DNA of 64,000 nt from Flectonema sp. DT1601. Lineage: Eukaryota > Euglenozoa > Diplonemea > Diplonemida > Diplonemidae. This document shows positions 21,529-34,300 of this stretch, piece after piece. The stretch's first letter is position 1. The number at the start of each line of letters is the position of its first letter. The notes below the pieces were generated by a model. It saw only the letters and a list, made by a program, of their open reading frames with translations, made no database searches and was not told the origin of the DNA. The stretch is from assembly GCA_964019425.1 (NCBI GenBank), contig OZ025798.1:992001-1056000 (forward strand). The letters run 5' to 3'. Made by a program: the position numbers and the translations under genes.

Positions 21529-24500
21529 ATGTCTAGTAAGGATCCTCACCACTGGACCAGCCTGGAGGTCGCTGCTTACCTCAGAAGTATCAACTTAGCA
21601 GAGAAATATGTCGACGTGTTTATTAGAGAAGAAATTAATGGAATTATTTTAGTAAACCTTACGAAGGAAGAACTAAAAGACGAGCCTTTCTGTTTGAGAG
21701 CGTTTGCGCCGTTGAAAACAGTACTGGGAGGAATAGATGCGTTAAAGAAAGATGTTAATATAGGGGCAGAAGTTCCTCAGTATCAGCAACCTGAACCGCA
21801 ACCGAATATATCACCGAGTCTCATGCAACTTCCACAAATGCAAATCCCTCAGGATCAAGACTTTGGGTTTCATTCTGTTAGGTCGTACCCTGATCCTGGA
21901 CCATTAAATATTCCTGTGGGACATATTTTCCCTCAGATGCCTCCACCACCTATGTTTGAGAATGGATTCAATCCAGATCTAATCCCAAAATATCAACACC
22001 TTGAAGAAGAACATGTTGATCCTCTTACAGCAATGTATGCAGGAATGGATATGGGAATCCCAATCAATCATAAACCTATTCCAATGCCAGTCCCTGAAGA
22101 GTCTCAACAAGTTGCTGCACATGACTCGTGGCCTTTAATTCCATTGTCATCTGGTGGTAGTAACGTTGCGATTCCTTCAGCTGCTATTATTTCAGAAGAA
22201 GATCAAGACGAACCAGAGCGATCACTCATTACTATTCCGCAGTCTTCGACTGACTCTACTACGAGCTTTCCGGGACCAACGATGCCTCTTCCTCTTTCAG
22301 AATTCTCGTTATCAGAAGTCCTGAGGAATGTTGGAATTGATCAAAAGAAAAAGAAAAAAGAGAAGGCTGGAGGTGTAGCAGTCGAACCAGTTGGTGAAGT
22401 GAAATCGAATCCTAAGTACGTTGAAGTTAGCGGAGGTACGGACCTGAGTGTTCCACCAACGAATTGGTTAGATGATGATGAACGAGTTCATAGACCATAT
22501 AACCCTGGTGTCGTAGAGTTACCAAGTGGTGAATTTAAAACCTCTGCGCTTACAGTTGCTCTTGCTGAAGACATTACAAGAAATGGAGGAGAAGCAGCTG
22601 AAGGAATCGATTTTATATCACCTGCTGAGAACCTCAGATCTCTGTTCACCGCTCCATACACGGATGAGAATTTCTCTCTCTCAATTCACAGAGTTGGACA
22701 GTCGCTGGTTATCGAAAGCTTTCCTGGTACTGATGAAGCAAAGAAAGCATCAGAAGAGATAATGATGTCTAAATTATTATACTATTCAATCTTAGCAGAA
22801 GATCAGAAGTCATCAGAAGCTCAAGGAGAAATGGTTGATGGCAGTGAACCAGAAATAACCAGTCCAAAGACGCCCATAATTCTCAACTCACAAGGTGCGG
22901 AATCTCAATCATTTGGTGGGGGCTCAACTTCTTCAGTGATAAATACTTTACCGGGAGCAGTTGCACCTCCATCGTTCTACAGAAACTTAAAGTGGCATTT
23001 CCAAGATTTGAAAATCTTATTGGGTTCTGATCAACTGCTAATGCAACGTGACAACGGTAGTGAAATCGCTTTGAAGCTACAAGATGCTAGTCAGTCTCTT
23101 GCTCCTATCGATGCTTTGGAATATTGGGTAGACAATGTAATGAACAATGTACCACAGGTTGCTATTTGTTATCACAAAGATGGCATTACTCAAGGATATC
23201 AATTAATTAATACTTCTGATCTTCCAAGTATTAGTAAAGAAGCATCATTTGAACCACAAATAGTTCAAGAGTACGCTGGTAACGTATTGCACTGGCTGAA
23301 AGATAATTGTACAAGGGAAGCTGGTAGTTATATTCTTGTGAGGGAACATGGGCAATTAAAACTTTTTGATCTGTCTCCAATGTATGAAGACATGGAAGCG
23401 GAGGAATCGAAGGCTGAAACTGCAATTGTCCCTTACGCCAGAGCTGTCGGACCTGCAAGAAAACACAAACGCGAACGACCATTTGCCTACCCAGTAGCTA
23501 TGCTTTGCCTTCGAATGGGTTCTAAGTTAGCTGAGAGCGGACACGCTGATTCCGCTGCTAAGGCACTCAGACTTCTCCAAAAAGCATACGACCTCCTTCC
23601 TGCAGGATCAGCGAAATTGAAATCTCAGGCGAAAGCTCACATGGCAACAGCTCATATTGTAAGCAGAGGAAGAAAGAAGGACACTAACCCGAAAAAGAAA
23701 AAGGCTACAAACCTTGAAAGCAATCCAGCTGTAGACACTGACGAAAGAGAACAGAAAATGCACGATGATGAACAGCGAGAATTGGGATATTCTCTGGCAT
23801 CAAACGAGCTTGAAGCAGCCCTACGAGAACTACGTGAAGAACAACAGGAAGATACTTCTGAAGAACAACTTCTAATAAGAGAAAGACTAACTCATTGTTA
23901 TATCGAATTAATATTCGTTACCGCTGCGTGTGATGACATTATCTCTTGTTTAGAATGGGCGAGAAAGGCTGAACTTTTAATTGAAGAGAGTCGATCTATT
24001 GAACTAAGAGGATCCTCGAGGGTACTCAAAGCTCCACCTGGGATGGAAGGATCGCCATCAAAGCAACCAGAAAGTAGTGGACTACCAGATTCTCCTCGAC
24101 TAGCTCATGCGATGATTAGACTTTTGGAGTCGTTAGGTGATCTTCATCAAAGTATATGTTGGAGATTAACTCGTAAAGATGAACAACCGTCTAATATTAT
24201 CGCTCCACTTCAAGAAGCTCTTGATCGAGTCTTACAATCTGATCACAGTAAGTCCTCACTACTGTGGAAGAACAATCCTCTCTCTGACGTCGTCGACAAG
24301 CAGTTCGATAGCGCTCTGAACTTCTATTACAGTGCTGCCAAACATGAAGCAAAAGTTAATACTGAAAAAGTAGTTCCGGGTGGAATAGAAGTCGACTACG
24401 TATCAAGAAAAGAATTAATGCAAAAATTAGGACGAACCTACAACCTATGGGCCTCAACATTAATGAGAGGTCAGATTCGATTAAGCAAAGCAAGCCAATA

Positions 24501-25722
24501 CCTCTCACAAGCACTTCATTGTTTCAGTTCGATGCCGGACGATCCAGCAGCAGATATGAACAAAGCAGCGATTACGATGAATTTGGGTAATCTGATGCAA
24601 AAACTCGCCGCTGAAGAGGCCGATAAAAAGAAAAAAGACGAAATTGTATCATCAAGAGAAGAAGGATTCGTCAACAAGGCAATTTCTTATTACACAGATG
24701 CGGTTAAGTTACTGGCAAGCCAATCGGAAAAAACAGTTCTATACAATGACGCCTTGAAGAACAGTGCGAAGGCACAGGCACAGCTTGCAATTCGATACAA
24801 ACACCATTTCAAAGAATTGGTTAGAGAACAGCCAGAGATTGATTACGAAAAGAGAACTTCTGATCTTCTTTTGTCAGCACTCAAAACCTTTTCGGTATGT
24901 ATTATATCATTTTATGTGATATCTGAAATTAATAATCACTTTATCAAACCACACACACAGAGCATCCACGATACAGCAGACGAAGCCTCTGCATATGCGC
25001 ACCTTGCACAACTTCACAGAATAACTCTTTCCTTGGACTACGAACCACCTAGTTCTGACTCTGAAGGACTAGCTAAACGTAATGAGCAACGATTTCGATT
25101 ATCTGAAATGTATTTTGGAAAAGCTAACTCATACTATTCAAACATAAGAACCGATCCGATGTTTTTAAAGCTGAGAATGGAAGTCACTCGACTACATATG
25201 GATCAGCGTATGTTAATCCTTTTCATTTAACTTGTTTGGTTCTTTTTACATTTAAAAAAAAAAAAAAAACAGTTGCTCGCTCTAACAGAAAAGAACAGTA
25301 TCTCAAAGTGGTGATCCGTACCTTGTTAGGTATGCTGCCGTTCTTGCAGGCATCGAAGGCTAAATTTAGCGAAGATGAAGTGTTCAAGAATGAATTGAGT
25401 TTGGTATGTATTTCTTATGTAGAAAAAAGAAGAAAATAGTTTAATTTCAATGAAACAAAACAAAACAAAACAAAACAAAACAAAACAGCTTCACACCCTC
25501 CTACAAGACATTCTTAAGAACTCGTTACTGATTCACTCAGAGAAGGAGAGCAATTCATCTCCTGCGAAAAACTCTCACAAGTTAACAAAGCAATCTGCTG
25601 CAAGACTAAAGCCTTTTGAAGAGGCTAAGGACTTGTATTCGAAGGCATTGCAATCAGAGACGACGTTTGATACCGTGGTTGACCTTATTGACTCAATTAG
25701 TAAATTATTTATTCGAGAATAG
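21529..25722 (+). CDS. EDRF1-like protein with N-terminal SAM domain
   Basis: Four exons (21529-24894, 24961-25207, 25273-25403, 25489-25722) give about 1325 residues. Residues 5-75 form a SAM domain (HWTSLEVAAYLRSINLAEKY). A disordered Pro/Gln/Met-rich region follows. The block WHFQDLKILLGSDQLLMQ, IDALEYWVDNVMNNVPQVAI and CYHKDGITQGYQLI (about residues 488-565) is the signature region of EDRF1/C10orf137, a eukaryotic TPR-containing protein of poorly known function. The C-terminal half is alpha-solenoid/TPR-like. The acceptor GTCCTCTCTCAG ends at 21519, nine bases before the ATG. The first intron (66 nt) has no stop in frame, so an unspliced reading adds 22 residues. Intron 3 contains an AAAAC microsatellite. 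A SAM domain is not something I associate with animal EDRF1. Confidence 0.85.
25453..25487. repeat. (AAAAC)n microsatellite inside an intron
   Basis: About seven tandem AAAAC units form the 3' end of the last EDRF1-like intron (25404-25488). The last unit is followed by AG to make the acceptor ACAG at 25488. The array replaces the pyrimidine tract normally found upstream of a 3' splice site. Confidence 0.9.
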
Positions 25723-26537
25723 CTGAGTTGGTTATGGTAAGGTAATAGAAACCATTTCAATGATGTGTTTACTTGCAGGTTATCGATAAGTGAATTCTCT
25801 TTTCTATCCACACGGAGGACGTCTCTGGTTCACTATTTACCAGTCAAGTTGTTCACTGTTTTAGTTAGTTGGGTACATTTTATCATATTTTGAAAATATG
25901 ATTGCGTACATATCGGTAGTTCGATCTTTTCGAGAGGGGGAAAAAAAAAAAAAATAAATAAATAGTTTAAACCCGCATGATTCTTGGGGTTATAATTCTC
26001 TTTCTTCTCCTTCTTCACAAAGCTCTGTCATTTGTTATCTAACCTCGTTACTTGCTCAAGCTTGATGGACTTTGTTGACCTCCCCTGGATTCTTTGGAAA
26101 AAATAATAATAATTGTCCACAAGGCGGCTGACCTTTAAAAGCAAAATTGTAATTTAGGTTATGTATTAAAGGTTGCAACCGTTTTGGTGGGTTTTATTTT
26201 ATTTTATTTAAAAAAAAAAAAAAAAAAAAAAATACATATTTTAGGTTATTATTGTTTTGGATCTTGACAATGCAAGAACAAAGTTGTATCTAGTTTGTTT
26301 TGTTTCTGCATAAAAGTTACATTACAACAGAAAGATTTTAAAAAAAAAAAAAAAAAAAAAAATTCCCAGCGATATTAGTATCTATTATCTTGCTTCGGTT
26401 TTGATCGTTATATTTGTGTTTTTTTTTTTTTTTTGGGCCGATTCGTAGCTATGCGAGCCTATGCAAGGTGACACCATTAAAACTCGATATTCGTGTTTAT
26501 TTCACTCTCTTTCAGCTATAAATATTGGTAATGGAAC
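25723..26537. other. Intergenic region
   Basis: 3'UTR and spacer with A runs at about 26210-26231 and 26340-26361 and a T run at 26418-26434. It ends in the acceptor TTCACTCTCTTTCAG (AG at 26515), with a 22-nt leader before the ATG at 26538. A frame starting at 26461 overlaps the true start in another frame and is not supported. No gene seen. Confidence 0.5.
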
Positions 26538-28990
26538 ATGGCCGTTACATCCCTACCGACTCCTTCTGGACGGAGTCTCTCATCAATCGCACAAGAAGTA
26601 CAAGGAGGACGTCCTCCATGGATTTATCATGCATTCCAACATGCACCTAACGATCTTCTCTGTTTTCGAATTGCTCAAAAAACAAACAGCGGATTTGGTA
26701 AAAGCGACAGATGTGTTCTTCTGACAGCATCGACTCTTCTTCTTTGTAAGATGAATGGAGGTACTGTACTAACAATTCCGATATCATGTATAAAAAAAGG
26801 TATAATGTCGAGAACTAATCATTTATTAATAGAAACGGTTATTCAACTTCCCGACCTGCTTGTCGACTTGGGAAGCGATAAGAGGAATGAGGAACCAGTT
26901 GTAACATTCCCTCAGAAGTTGGAACAGGTAAAAAAACTTCGAGGAGAATGGAGTGGCGGTGAGATTGAATACGACGCTGAGGGAGGAGAAAGCGCTCTAA
27001 AAAAAAGAGGAAACTTGAGGAAACCTGCGGGGTTTCAACGGCCGGAAAGTGCGAAGCAGATAGTTGAAATGGAGAAATGGATTTTGAAAGCGAATAAACC
27101 TCAGCAACAACCACCCCCCGAGCAGCAACCACAACAACAGCCACCACAACAGCAACAAGATCATAACCAGCCATATCTTCAAGGTACGACTTCGCAATCT
27201 GATCCTCTCTTGCCGGCACCTATTCCAAATAAAATTATAATTCCTTCGAATACTCCACAGCCAGTACACGACCCAGGCTTTGCGCAGAAACCACAATTTA
27301 GTAGTCCTGGCCAAGCGAATACTGCACCCAACCCCTTTGTTCATTCTGGTAATCAACCTTTTGGTTATCAACATAATCCAATGACAAATACTCCAGGTTA
27401 TCGACCTCCAGAACAGTCAAGTCAATCTCATGGAGTTCGTAATTATGGTCAACATCCTATGAGCGGTATGGGGATGTCACCTTTACATCCACAAGATCGT
27501 GTCACTACACATACTTCTATGGTAGGGTCGATGGCCATTGAGATCGTTGATGAGCCTTTGCGACCGAGAATTCCTCAGATGCCATGGGTTGAACCTTGTG
27601 ACTACAATTCTGGTACTAAAGCTACACTACTCGCTGATACGTATGCGGAAGGTGATTCCGTCACATTTCCAAGTGACAAACACTTTTGGGAGAATCTCAT
27701 GATTCATCTCTCAATCAACGACGATGCTGAATCTCAACCTCATTTCGAATTGAAGGCTGAACATCTTAGAGAACCTGTTTCTGTTAATCAAAACTTCTTC
27801 AGACATTTTGTTGCTGGATGGGAGTTAGCGAACCCTCACCTGATAACCATTACTACTAGTTTGGGTAGTGAGCTGTTTCATTCTTCAACAGAGTTTTGGG
27901 CTTTTTACCTCGACCACAGACGTAATCTATCCGGTATTCTCGATGCAATAGTTCAGTGTGATGATGGTCCTCACTACGACACTAATGTTGAGGAATGGAA
28001 TCGAATTTGTACACTTTGGGAGGAATACAGAGGAGTTACCCCAGCTGATAAGTATGTTATTATTGTTACCTATCATCTTGTTATAAAATTAAGTGTTTTT
28101 TTTATGCTGCTTCTGCTCTCAAAGTTGTGTATAATAACGTTACAATAAACAGGCGACGTATTCTAGAAGAGATGAACGCTGCTGCCCAGAAAAGACGAGA
28201 AGAAATAGCTGCTCGTAAACAGCTACTGGATCAGTTGAGGTCTGCAGAAATTCAGAGGAAGAAACTACGAGATGGAAGAATGATTGCAACACCGAAACCA
28301 GGAGCTGCACCCATCACTGCAGTAGAAACTCCGACAACTGACGATATTTGTACGGCAGATACCTTGTCACCTGAAGAGAAAAAGGAAAAGTTAAAACCTG
28401 TCAAAGCTTCCTGTGAGATGAGTACTCAGACAGAATCTACAGGTGATCTCTGCAGTGATTGTAGTGGTGTTCCAAACCTATCTCATCCTTCAAAGAAGGC
28501 ATCATCACCATCCAAAGTATCAGTGACGCATGCGATGCCTCCTTCTGCGATACAATCAAAACCACCATATACAGCTATTCAGACACCAATATCTGTTACA
28601 TCGTTTGTACCTCCACCTACGCTTGTTTCACCTCGGGGGGCACCTCCTGGGAGAGTGTTTGTTGCCCCTGTTGGAATGCCTCTTAATGTTGTCACTGGTG
28701 CTCCTCCGATGTCGTCGTATCCACATATTGGATTACCTCGACATACTTCTGTATCGACTGCTTTGAATAATCAAAATAGTAAATCGAAACCTAATGGTGT
28801 ATTCTGGACTGCTTTTATGCAAGAATGGGAGTCTGCTAGATCTATTTCTCCTGCAAAGCGTCCGACAACTCCCTTGTTGAAGAGACCTCCACCTGGACAT
28901 GTACACGTGTCCAGCGGATCTGTTGGAGAACTGGGATCACAATATCGAGTAAGCCCTCCAAGAACTGGTTTTACAATGAGCTTGCTTTAG
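26538..28990 (+). CDS. Large Pro/Gln-rich scaffold-like protein, unknown family
   Basis: Two exons (26538-28051, 28153-28990) join as GCT GAT AA|G to give about 783 residues; the 101-nt intron is GTATGT...AACAG. Residues 20-110 form a compact hydrophobic beta-rich segment (DRCVLLTASTLLLCKMNGGT) that could be a PH-like fold. A Gln/Pro-rich low-complexity region follows (about 190-350). Next is a conserved-looking globular block rich in Trp and Phe (about 360-500), then a basic coiled coil at the start of exon 2 (RRILEEMNAAAQKRREEIAA). The tail is disordered and contains MSTQTES, a good LC8 (dynein light chain) binding motif. Function unknown; adaptor or scaffold is inference. Confidence 0.75.
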
Positions 28991-29574
28991 TCTTATCGAA
29001 ACGAGGGTTTAAGCTTTATGGTCAGGTCTTATTCGTATCTTGCTTCTTATTATTATTGTAGATGATTTTCGTATTATAGATACTTCATGACCGTCGTTGA
29101 GAAGATGACGTTTCTTGTACCCTTTTTTTTCTTATTGTATTGCGTGATTCTAACTTTCCAATAGGAATTAATGTCATGTAAAAATAATTTTTTTTAATTT
29201 TTTTTTAAAATTTTTTTTTTGATAAAACAAAGCGGCTAAAAAAAAAAAAGTTATTTTGAAAAGCTACCGTTTTTTTTGATGGAAGTTATATTTCTTCTGT
29301 TTCTGTGAGTCACCCACACTATTCTAACGTTGGTTGAATTGATCGCAGAATTCAGTTCAGGTAGAGTACTGTTATTAGTTGTTTTCAGCACTAATTGTGT
29401 TTGAATGGAACGGAATTTTTTATTTTATTTTTTTGTACTCCATCCCCATCCCCAGTTTCTGTACCTTTATTTAGCATTTTATGATAGACAGTTGAAGCAC
29501 TGATAAGGTTAACTCATTTCTTGAATAAAATTTGCAGCCTTTTTTTTTAAAAAAAAACAACAACAACAACAACA
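28991..29574. other. Intergenic region and EF-hand 5' leader
   Basis: AT-rich spacer with T-rich stretches at 29188-29220 and an A run at about 29238. The acceptor GAATAAAATTTGCAG ends at 29537. The 37-nt leader that follows includes T8A9 and (AAC)n up to the ATG. No gene seen. Confidence 0.5.
29557..29574 (+). repeat. (CAA)n repeat in 5' leader
   Basis: Six ACA/AAC units directly precede the ATG at 29575 (ACAACAACAACAACAACA). CAA repeats in leaders are unstructured and often favour translation. The same trinucleotide recurs in the coding sequence as a Gln-rich N-terminus. Confidence 0.8.
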
Positions 29575-30657
29575 ATGCAATACGGAGGACATCAGGCTCC
29601 AATGCAACAGCAATACCAACACACGCAGCAAGTGCAGCAACAAATGTGGCAATGGTATTCACATGTTGATAGAGACAGAAGTGGAAAAATTGATTACAAA
29701 GAATTGAAGGCCGCACTTGCACAGGCTGGACTTGCTTTCTCATTGATGAGCACCCAAATGATGTTGAGGCTATTCGACGCGACGAAGACTGATAACTTAG
29801 ACTTTCAAGAATTCCAGAACCTCTATGGATGGGTTCAACAGAAACAACAATCATTCTTCCACTTCGACAGAGATAGGTCTGGTTTTTTGGATACTGCTGA
29901 AGTCTTCAATGCTCTCAAGCACGCTGGATATGGATTAGATCAGCACGCATTCTACGCTTGTATAAAGGTATGCTATTACTGTTATCACATTGTATCTGAA
30001 TCTGAATCTATCACATGATGACAAACTACTTTCTATATTTCACCTCTGACGCTTTGAGGAGTTGGGCAACCTTCTCTTTTGATACGAATAACCTTTTTAA
30101 CGTCTAAATATCTGATTTTCAATTGCCTGGCAGCTGCTGTTATAATTCTTTAGCTGATTTATACATGATGACACACTACTTTCTATATTTCACCTCTGAC
30201 GCTTTGAGGAGTTGGGCAACCTTCTCTTTTGATACGAATAACCTTTTTAACGTCTAAATATCTGATTTTCAATTGCCTGGCAGCTGCTGTTATAATTCTT
30301 TAGCTGGTTTATACATGATGACACACTACTTTCTATATTTCACCTCTGACGCTTTGAGGAGTTGGGTAACCTTCTCCTTTGATACGAATAACCTTTTTAA
30401 ACGTCTATTTGACTGATTATCTTGCAAACTCGACTATGGATTTGTCACAACTCTCCTTTCTATTTATTAACACCAATATATCAAATCAGACTTACGATCC
30501 TGACCGTAACGGAAAACTAAGCATGTCAGAATACGTTGGTCTTTGTGCCTTCCTTCAAATCACATACAACACGTTCGCTGCTTTTGATACACAAAGAAGT
30601 GGACGGGTCAATCTTGATCTCAACCAGTTCGTGTATTCCGTTGCGCAGTGTAAATAA
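29575..30657 (+). CDS. Penta-EF-hand calcium-binding protein (ALG-2/sorcin-like)
   Basis: Two exons (29575-29967, 30490-30657) encode 186 residues. A short Gln/His-rich N-terminus precedes five EF-hands spaced as in the PEF family. EF1 DRDRSGKIDYKE and EF3 DRDRSGFLDTAE are canonical. EF2 (DATKTDNLDFQE) is weakened. EF4 (DPDRNGKLSMSE) begins at the exon junction. EF5 (DTQRSGRVNLDLNQF) is degenerate, as usual in this family where it mediates dimerisation. PEF proteins bind membranes or ESCRT/annexin partners on calcium. The 522-nt intron is unusual for this window because it holds a 150-bp tandem repeat. Confidence 0.9.
30014..30403. repeat. 150-bp tandem repeat, about 2.6 copies, inside an intron
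   Basis: Copies start at 30014, 30164 and 30314 with CATGATGACA; the period is exactly 150 bp. The first two copies are complete and the third ends near 30403 (AACGTCTA). Only a handful of substitutions separate the copies, so the expansion is recent. It accounts for most of the length of this intron. Confidence 0.92.
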
Positions 30658-30832
30658 TTATTGTTATAAGTTTCTATTTGTATTTGTGTTGTAGTCTGGT
30701 AAAATATGCTAGAAATCATCTCCCCTCAGATTTGTTGAGTGAATGTTCGCTCAACCAGATGCACTAGGCAGCTGGTAAACACTTCCAGAGAGAGATGAGA
30801 TGCTCTTGAAACTATTATTAAAATTTTTTTCA

Positions 30833-30866
<34 letters not shown>

Positions 30867-31379
30867 CCACAAAAGTGGGAAATAAAGGGAAAAAAAAAAA
30901 AAAAGAACAGAAAAAGGAAGTTTAAAAAAAGACGAAAAAAAACGCATACGCATTTTCGGACTTTCGCATGAATTAGTCAGTTTGATTATTTTTCTTTAAA
31001 CAATAGGGGTATGCAAAGTCAATATTTCTCTTACTTGCCTACCGAGTCGACCTCTTTCGATGTTTCCTTGCTCAACATTTCGAAACCTGAACAGTTTTCA
31101 CCCAATCCCGTGAAAAATCCAATTTCAGATTTGCCAAAAAAAAAAAAAAAAAGAAAAAAGAAAATTGGTCTTTCTTCCTCACAACTCTTCACGGATTACC
31201 TTTTTTGTTAATGTAAGTAACTTACTCAGGTTTGTTTATATTTCTAATTTCTTAATAACATTGGCATCACTAGATAGACAGGTTCTTTTCTTCATGTCGG
31301 GGATCGCAAAGTGTAGTATTTTGTTCTAATATTACTGGTTATTTGTTTTATTTTAATTACCTATTCTACTTCAGCCAAA
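30658..31379. other. Intergenic region
   Basis: Spacer with a long A run (about 30833-30865), a second A-rich block (30890-30950) and A-rich patches near 31135-31160. A 66-codon frame at 31011-31211 has no recognisable content. The cyclase acceptor ACCTATTCTACTTCAG ends at 31374, five bases before the ATG. No gene seen. Confidence 0.5.
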
Positions 31380-34300
31380 ATGAGTGTTTTTGGCAGTCAT
31401 CTTGTACCAGTACCTCCATCCCGAGAAGAAAGAAACGACAGCTATGCGTCAAATCGAAAAGTATCTGTTGTCAGCTTTACTGATAATAATAATAATCACA
31501 ATCTCTCTAAAAATCGATCATCAATCGTCAACTCTGAAGGTGCTACATCACGAGCTGCATACGCAAGATCTAGAGCAAGGAGAAAAGAAATAAAACGGAG
31601 TTTAAGTGAAGGCGGAGGTGAGGGAGAACGAAGGCTCAGAAAATACGTAACGGGTAAGAAAAATTTCCCAGAAAGTATAGTTGATCAGAAAATAGTTGAA
31701 CTACTTGGAAGGTCGTGTTCCTTAGAAACAGGAGCGAGGTCATCAATATCTGCAGCGACAGTTGTAACTGAAATCCATCACTTACTATCGCGGCAAGTAT
31801 CTTCAATGGCTCAGCTTTGTTCTGAAGTATGGGACCCAGTTTATGAAATCCTTCGTATAAATGACACGGTAACCGATCTGGATCCAAATAGCACTATTCC
31901 TGCTCCAAAGAATGTTACTTTTTGTTTCCTCGATCTGTTCTTTACCCAATTCTTCAAACATCATTTCAGTGACTTGCCAGCACATTCCAGTGGTCATTTA
32001 GGACTACTAACAGAAGTACTACTAAAGGAACAGAGAAATAAAGATCTCCTTCAGGAGGGTATTGAAGAGGTTCAAAGAGAACGAGAACAAACCGACACAT
32101 TAAAATGTTTAAACGAACTACTAGTAGAACAGAGCGGAATTATGAAGAAGAAGATTGTAATTGAAACATCAGAGGTAGAGATACAGACTGATCCAACTCC
32201 TCCAGATCCGACTTTGAAGAAAACGATTGACTCTCTGAATGTTCAGCTAATGGTGCAAAGGACGAGATTCAAAATTCAGTCTGAAAAGCTTCACAACGAA
32301 ATATGGGAACGGGATGCGGAGCTTGCGAAGTTAGAGACGAAATGTGTTAAACTACAAACACAAGTTGAAACGATTGCTAAGGATACTCTGACAATGAGAT
32401 TAGAGAACACTACTAACGTATCAGTGCAGACCTTACCAATGCAATCACAGTTCAAAGGTAACGAAACAGAAGTTTTTGAAGACATCATGAACTTCTCAAT
32501 GCCTTCTGACATTGATGACTTCTCAAAAGCAGAATCAGAAGTAGTTTCTTCTCAAATCGACATCTACAACGACCCAGATTTAGTTCGTCTACAAGCTCAA
32601 ATCCTAGCAATTAGACAAGTAGCTCCGAGTGGTTCTGTTGCTTTAGTTTTTACAGACGTCCAGTCTTCCACATTCCTCTGGAACCTCTCACCAACTGCAA
32701 TGCGAATAGCCATCAGAGATCACAACAAGATGATGAGGGCTAATATAAAAGCATATCGAGGCTATGAAGTAAAAACTGAAGGAGACGCCTTCATGGTGTC
32801 ATTTCACACAGCTCTGGATGCCTGCAGATGGTGTTGTGAAACGCAAAAGGAACTTCTAGACCTTCCATGGCCTGAAGAAATACTTGGAGCTGAAGACACA
32901 ACAGATGAAGTATATGATGAGGAAGGTGTTATTGTCTTTAGAGGAATTAGAGTTCGAATGGGAATCCATGTTGATGAACCTCTTTGTGAGGAAGATCCAA
33001 CAACCTTGAGAACTGACTATTTCGGTCCGGTGGTCAACTTCGCTGCTAGAGTTTCATCAAAAGGACGAGGTGGTGAAATTGTTATCTCCCGCGAAGCATA
33101 CGACGACCTGAAAGACTATTTGGGTGACGAGTCTCACAAATACATCGACTGCGGCGCTCACATCTTCGAACTGGGTGTCTTCGAATTAAAGGGATTTTCA
33201 GATGGGGTGCTACTTTGGCATATCTTCCCAACTTGTCTCGTCACTCGTAGATTTCACTTCAAAAAAGAAGAAGCACCAGCCCCAGTGATGATGACGAGCA
33301 AAGTACCAGCTCCAATAGGTGAGATATCACTAGTTTTTACTGACGTCCAGAGCAGTACTTACTTGTGGAATGAAGCGACCGACGGGATGATAACTGGACT
33401 TGAAGTGCACAACGTTAGCTTGAGAGCTCTTATGATTGAAACTAATGGTTATGAAGTAAAGACTGAAGGAGATGCTTTTATGATTGCTTTTGAAAATGCT
33501 GACGACGCAGCGAGGTGGTGCATGCAAGCTCAGTTGATACTTTTATCTCTCAATTGGGATGAACACTTACTAACATTAGACGTTACGAAACCGAGAGATA
33601 GATCTGACGGAGGAGGATACATGTGGCGTGGGCTCAGAGTTAGAATGGGGATTCACGTTGGAGTTCCACTTTGTCAAACAGATCCAACGACTGGTAGGAT
33701 GGACTACTTTGGTCCAGTTGTAAATAAAGCAGCGAGAGTATCAGGTTGTGGACACGGAGGAGAAACTGTGGTCTCTCGTGGTGTTATTGATTTATTAGAA
33801 CATCTGTTCCACACAGATGATATTTGTGATGGTGGTATCACAACTAACATCCTCCCTCCTCGTAATTTAAAAGGTTTTGCTGATGATGAAGTTCTTACTG
33901 CCATGGTCCCTACTGTTCTCGCAGAGCGATACGATGAGTTCGTTCACGTAAAGCCAGAACCTAAAGTAGTAGAGTCTCAAGAGTTAACAGCTGAACAAAA
34001 ACAAAAACTTGAAGAAATCGAACAAAAACTAAAACTCGCCGACATGAATGCACCGAAAGGCACCGTAACACTAGTATGCTCAGCTGTAACAACTGGTGGG
34101 TTATGGAACAGTGCACCAGAAGCCATGACAGAAGCAATTGATTTACTTGTGTCATTATATCACTCGTTATTATCAAAGTACAATGGATACATCGTTAGAA
34201 TAGATGGCGATGCCTTAGTGGCTGCTTTCCACGACGCCTTGCCTGCTGCGCGCTTTTGCATCGAATTGCAAGTATCTGCTCTGGAAGTAGATTGGCCAAA

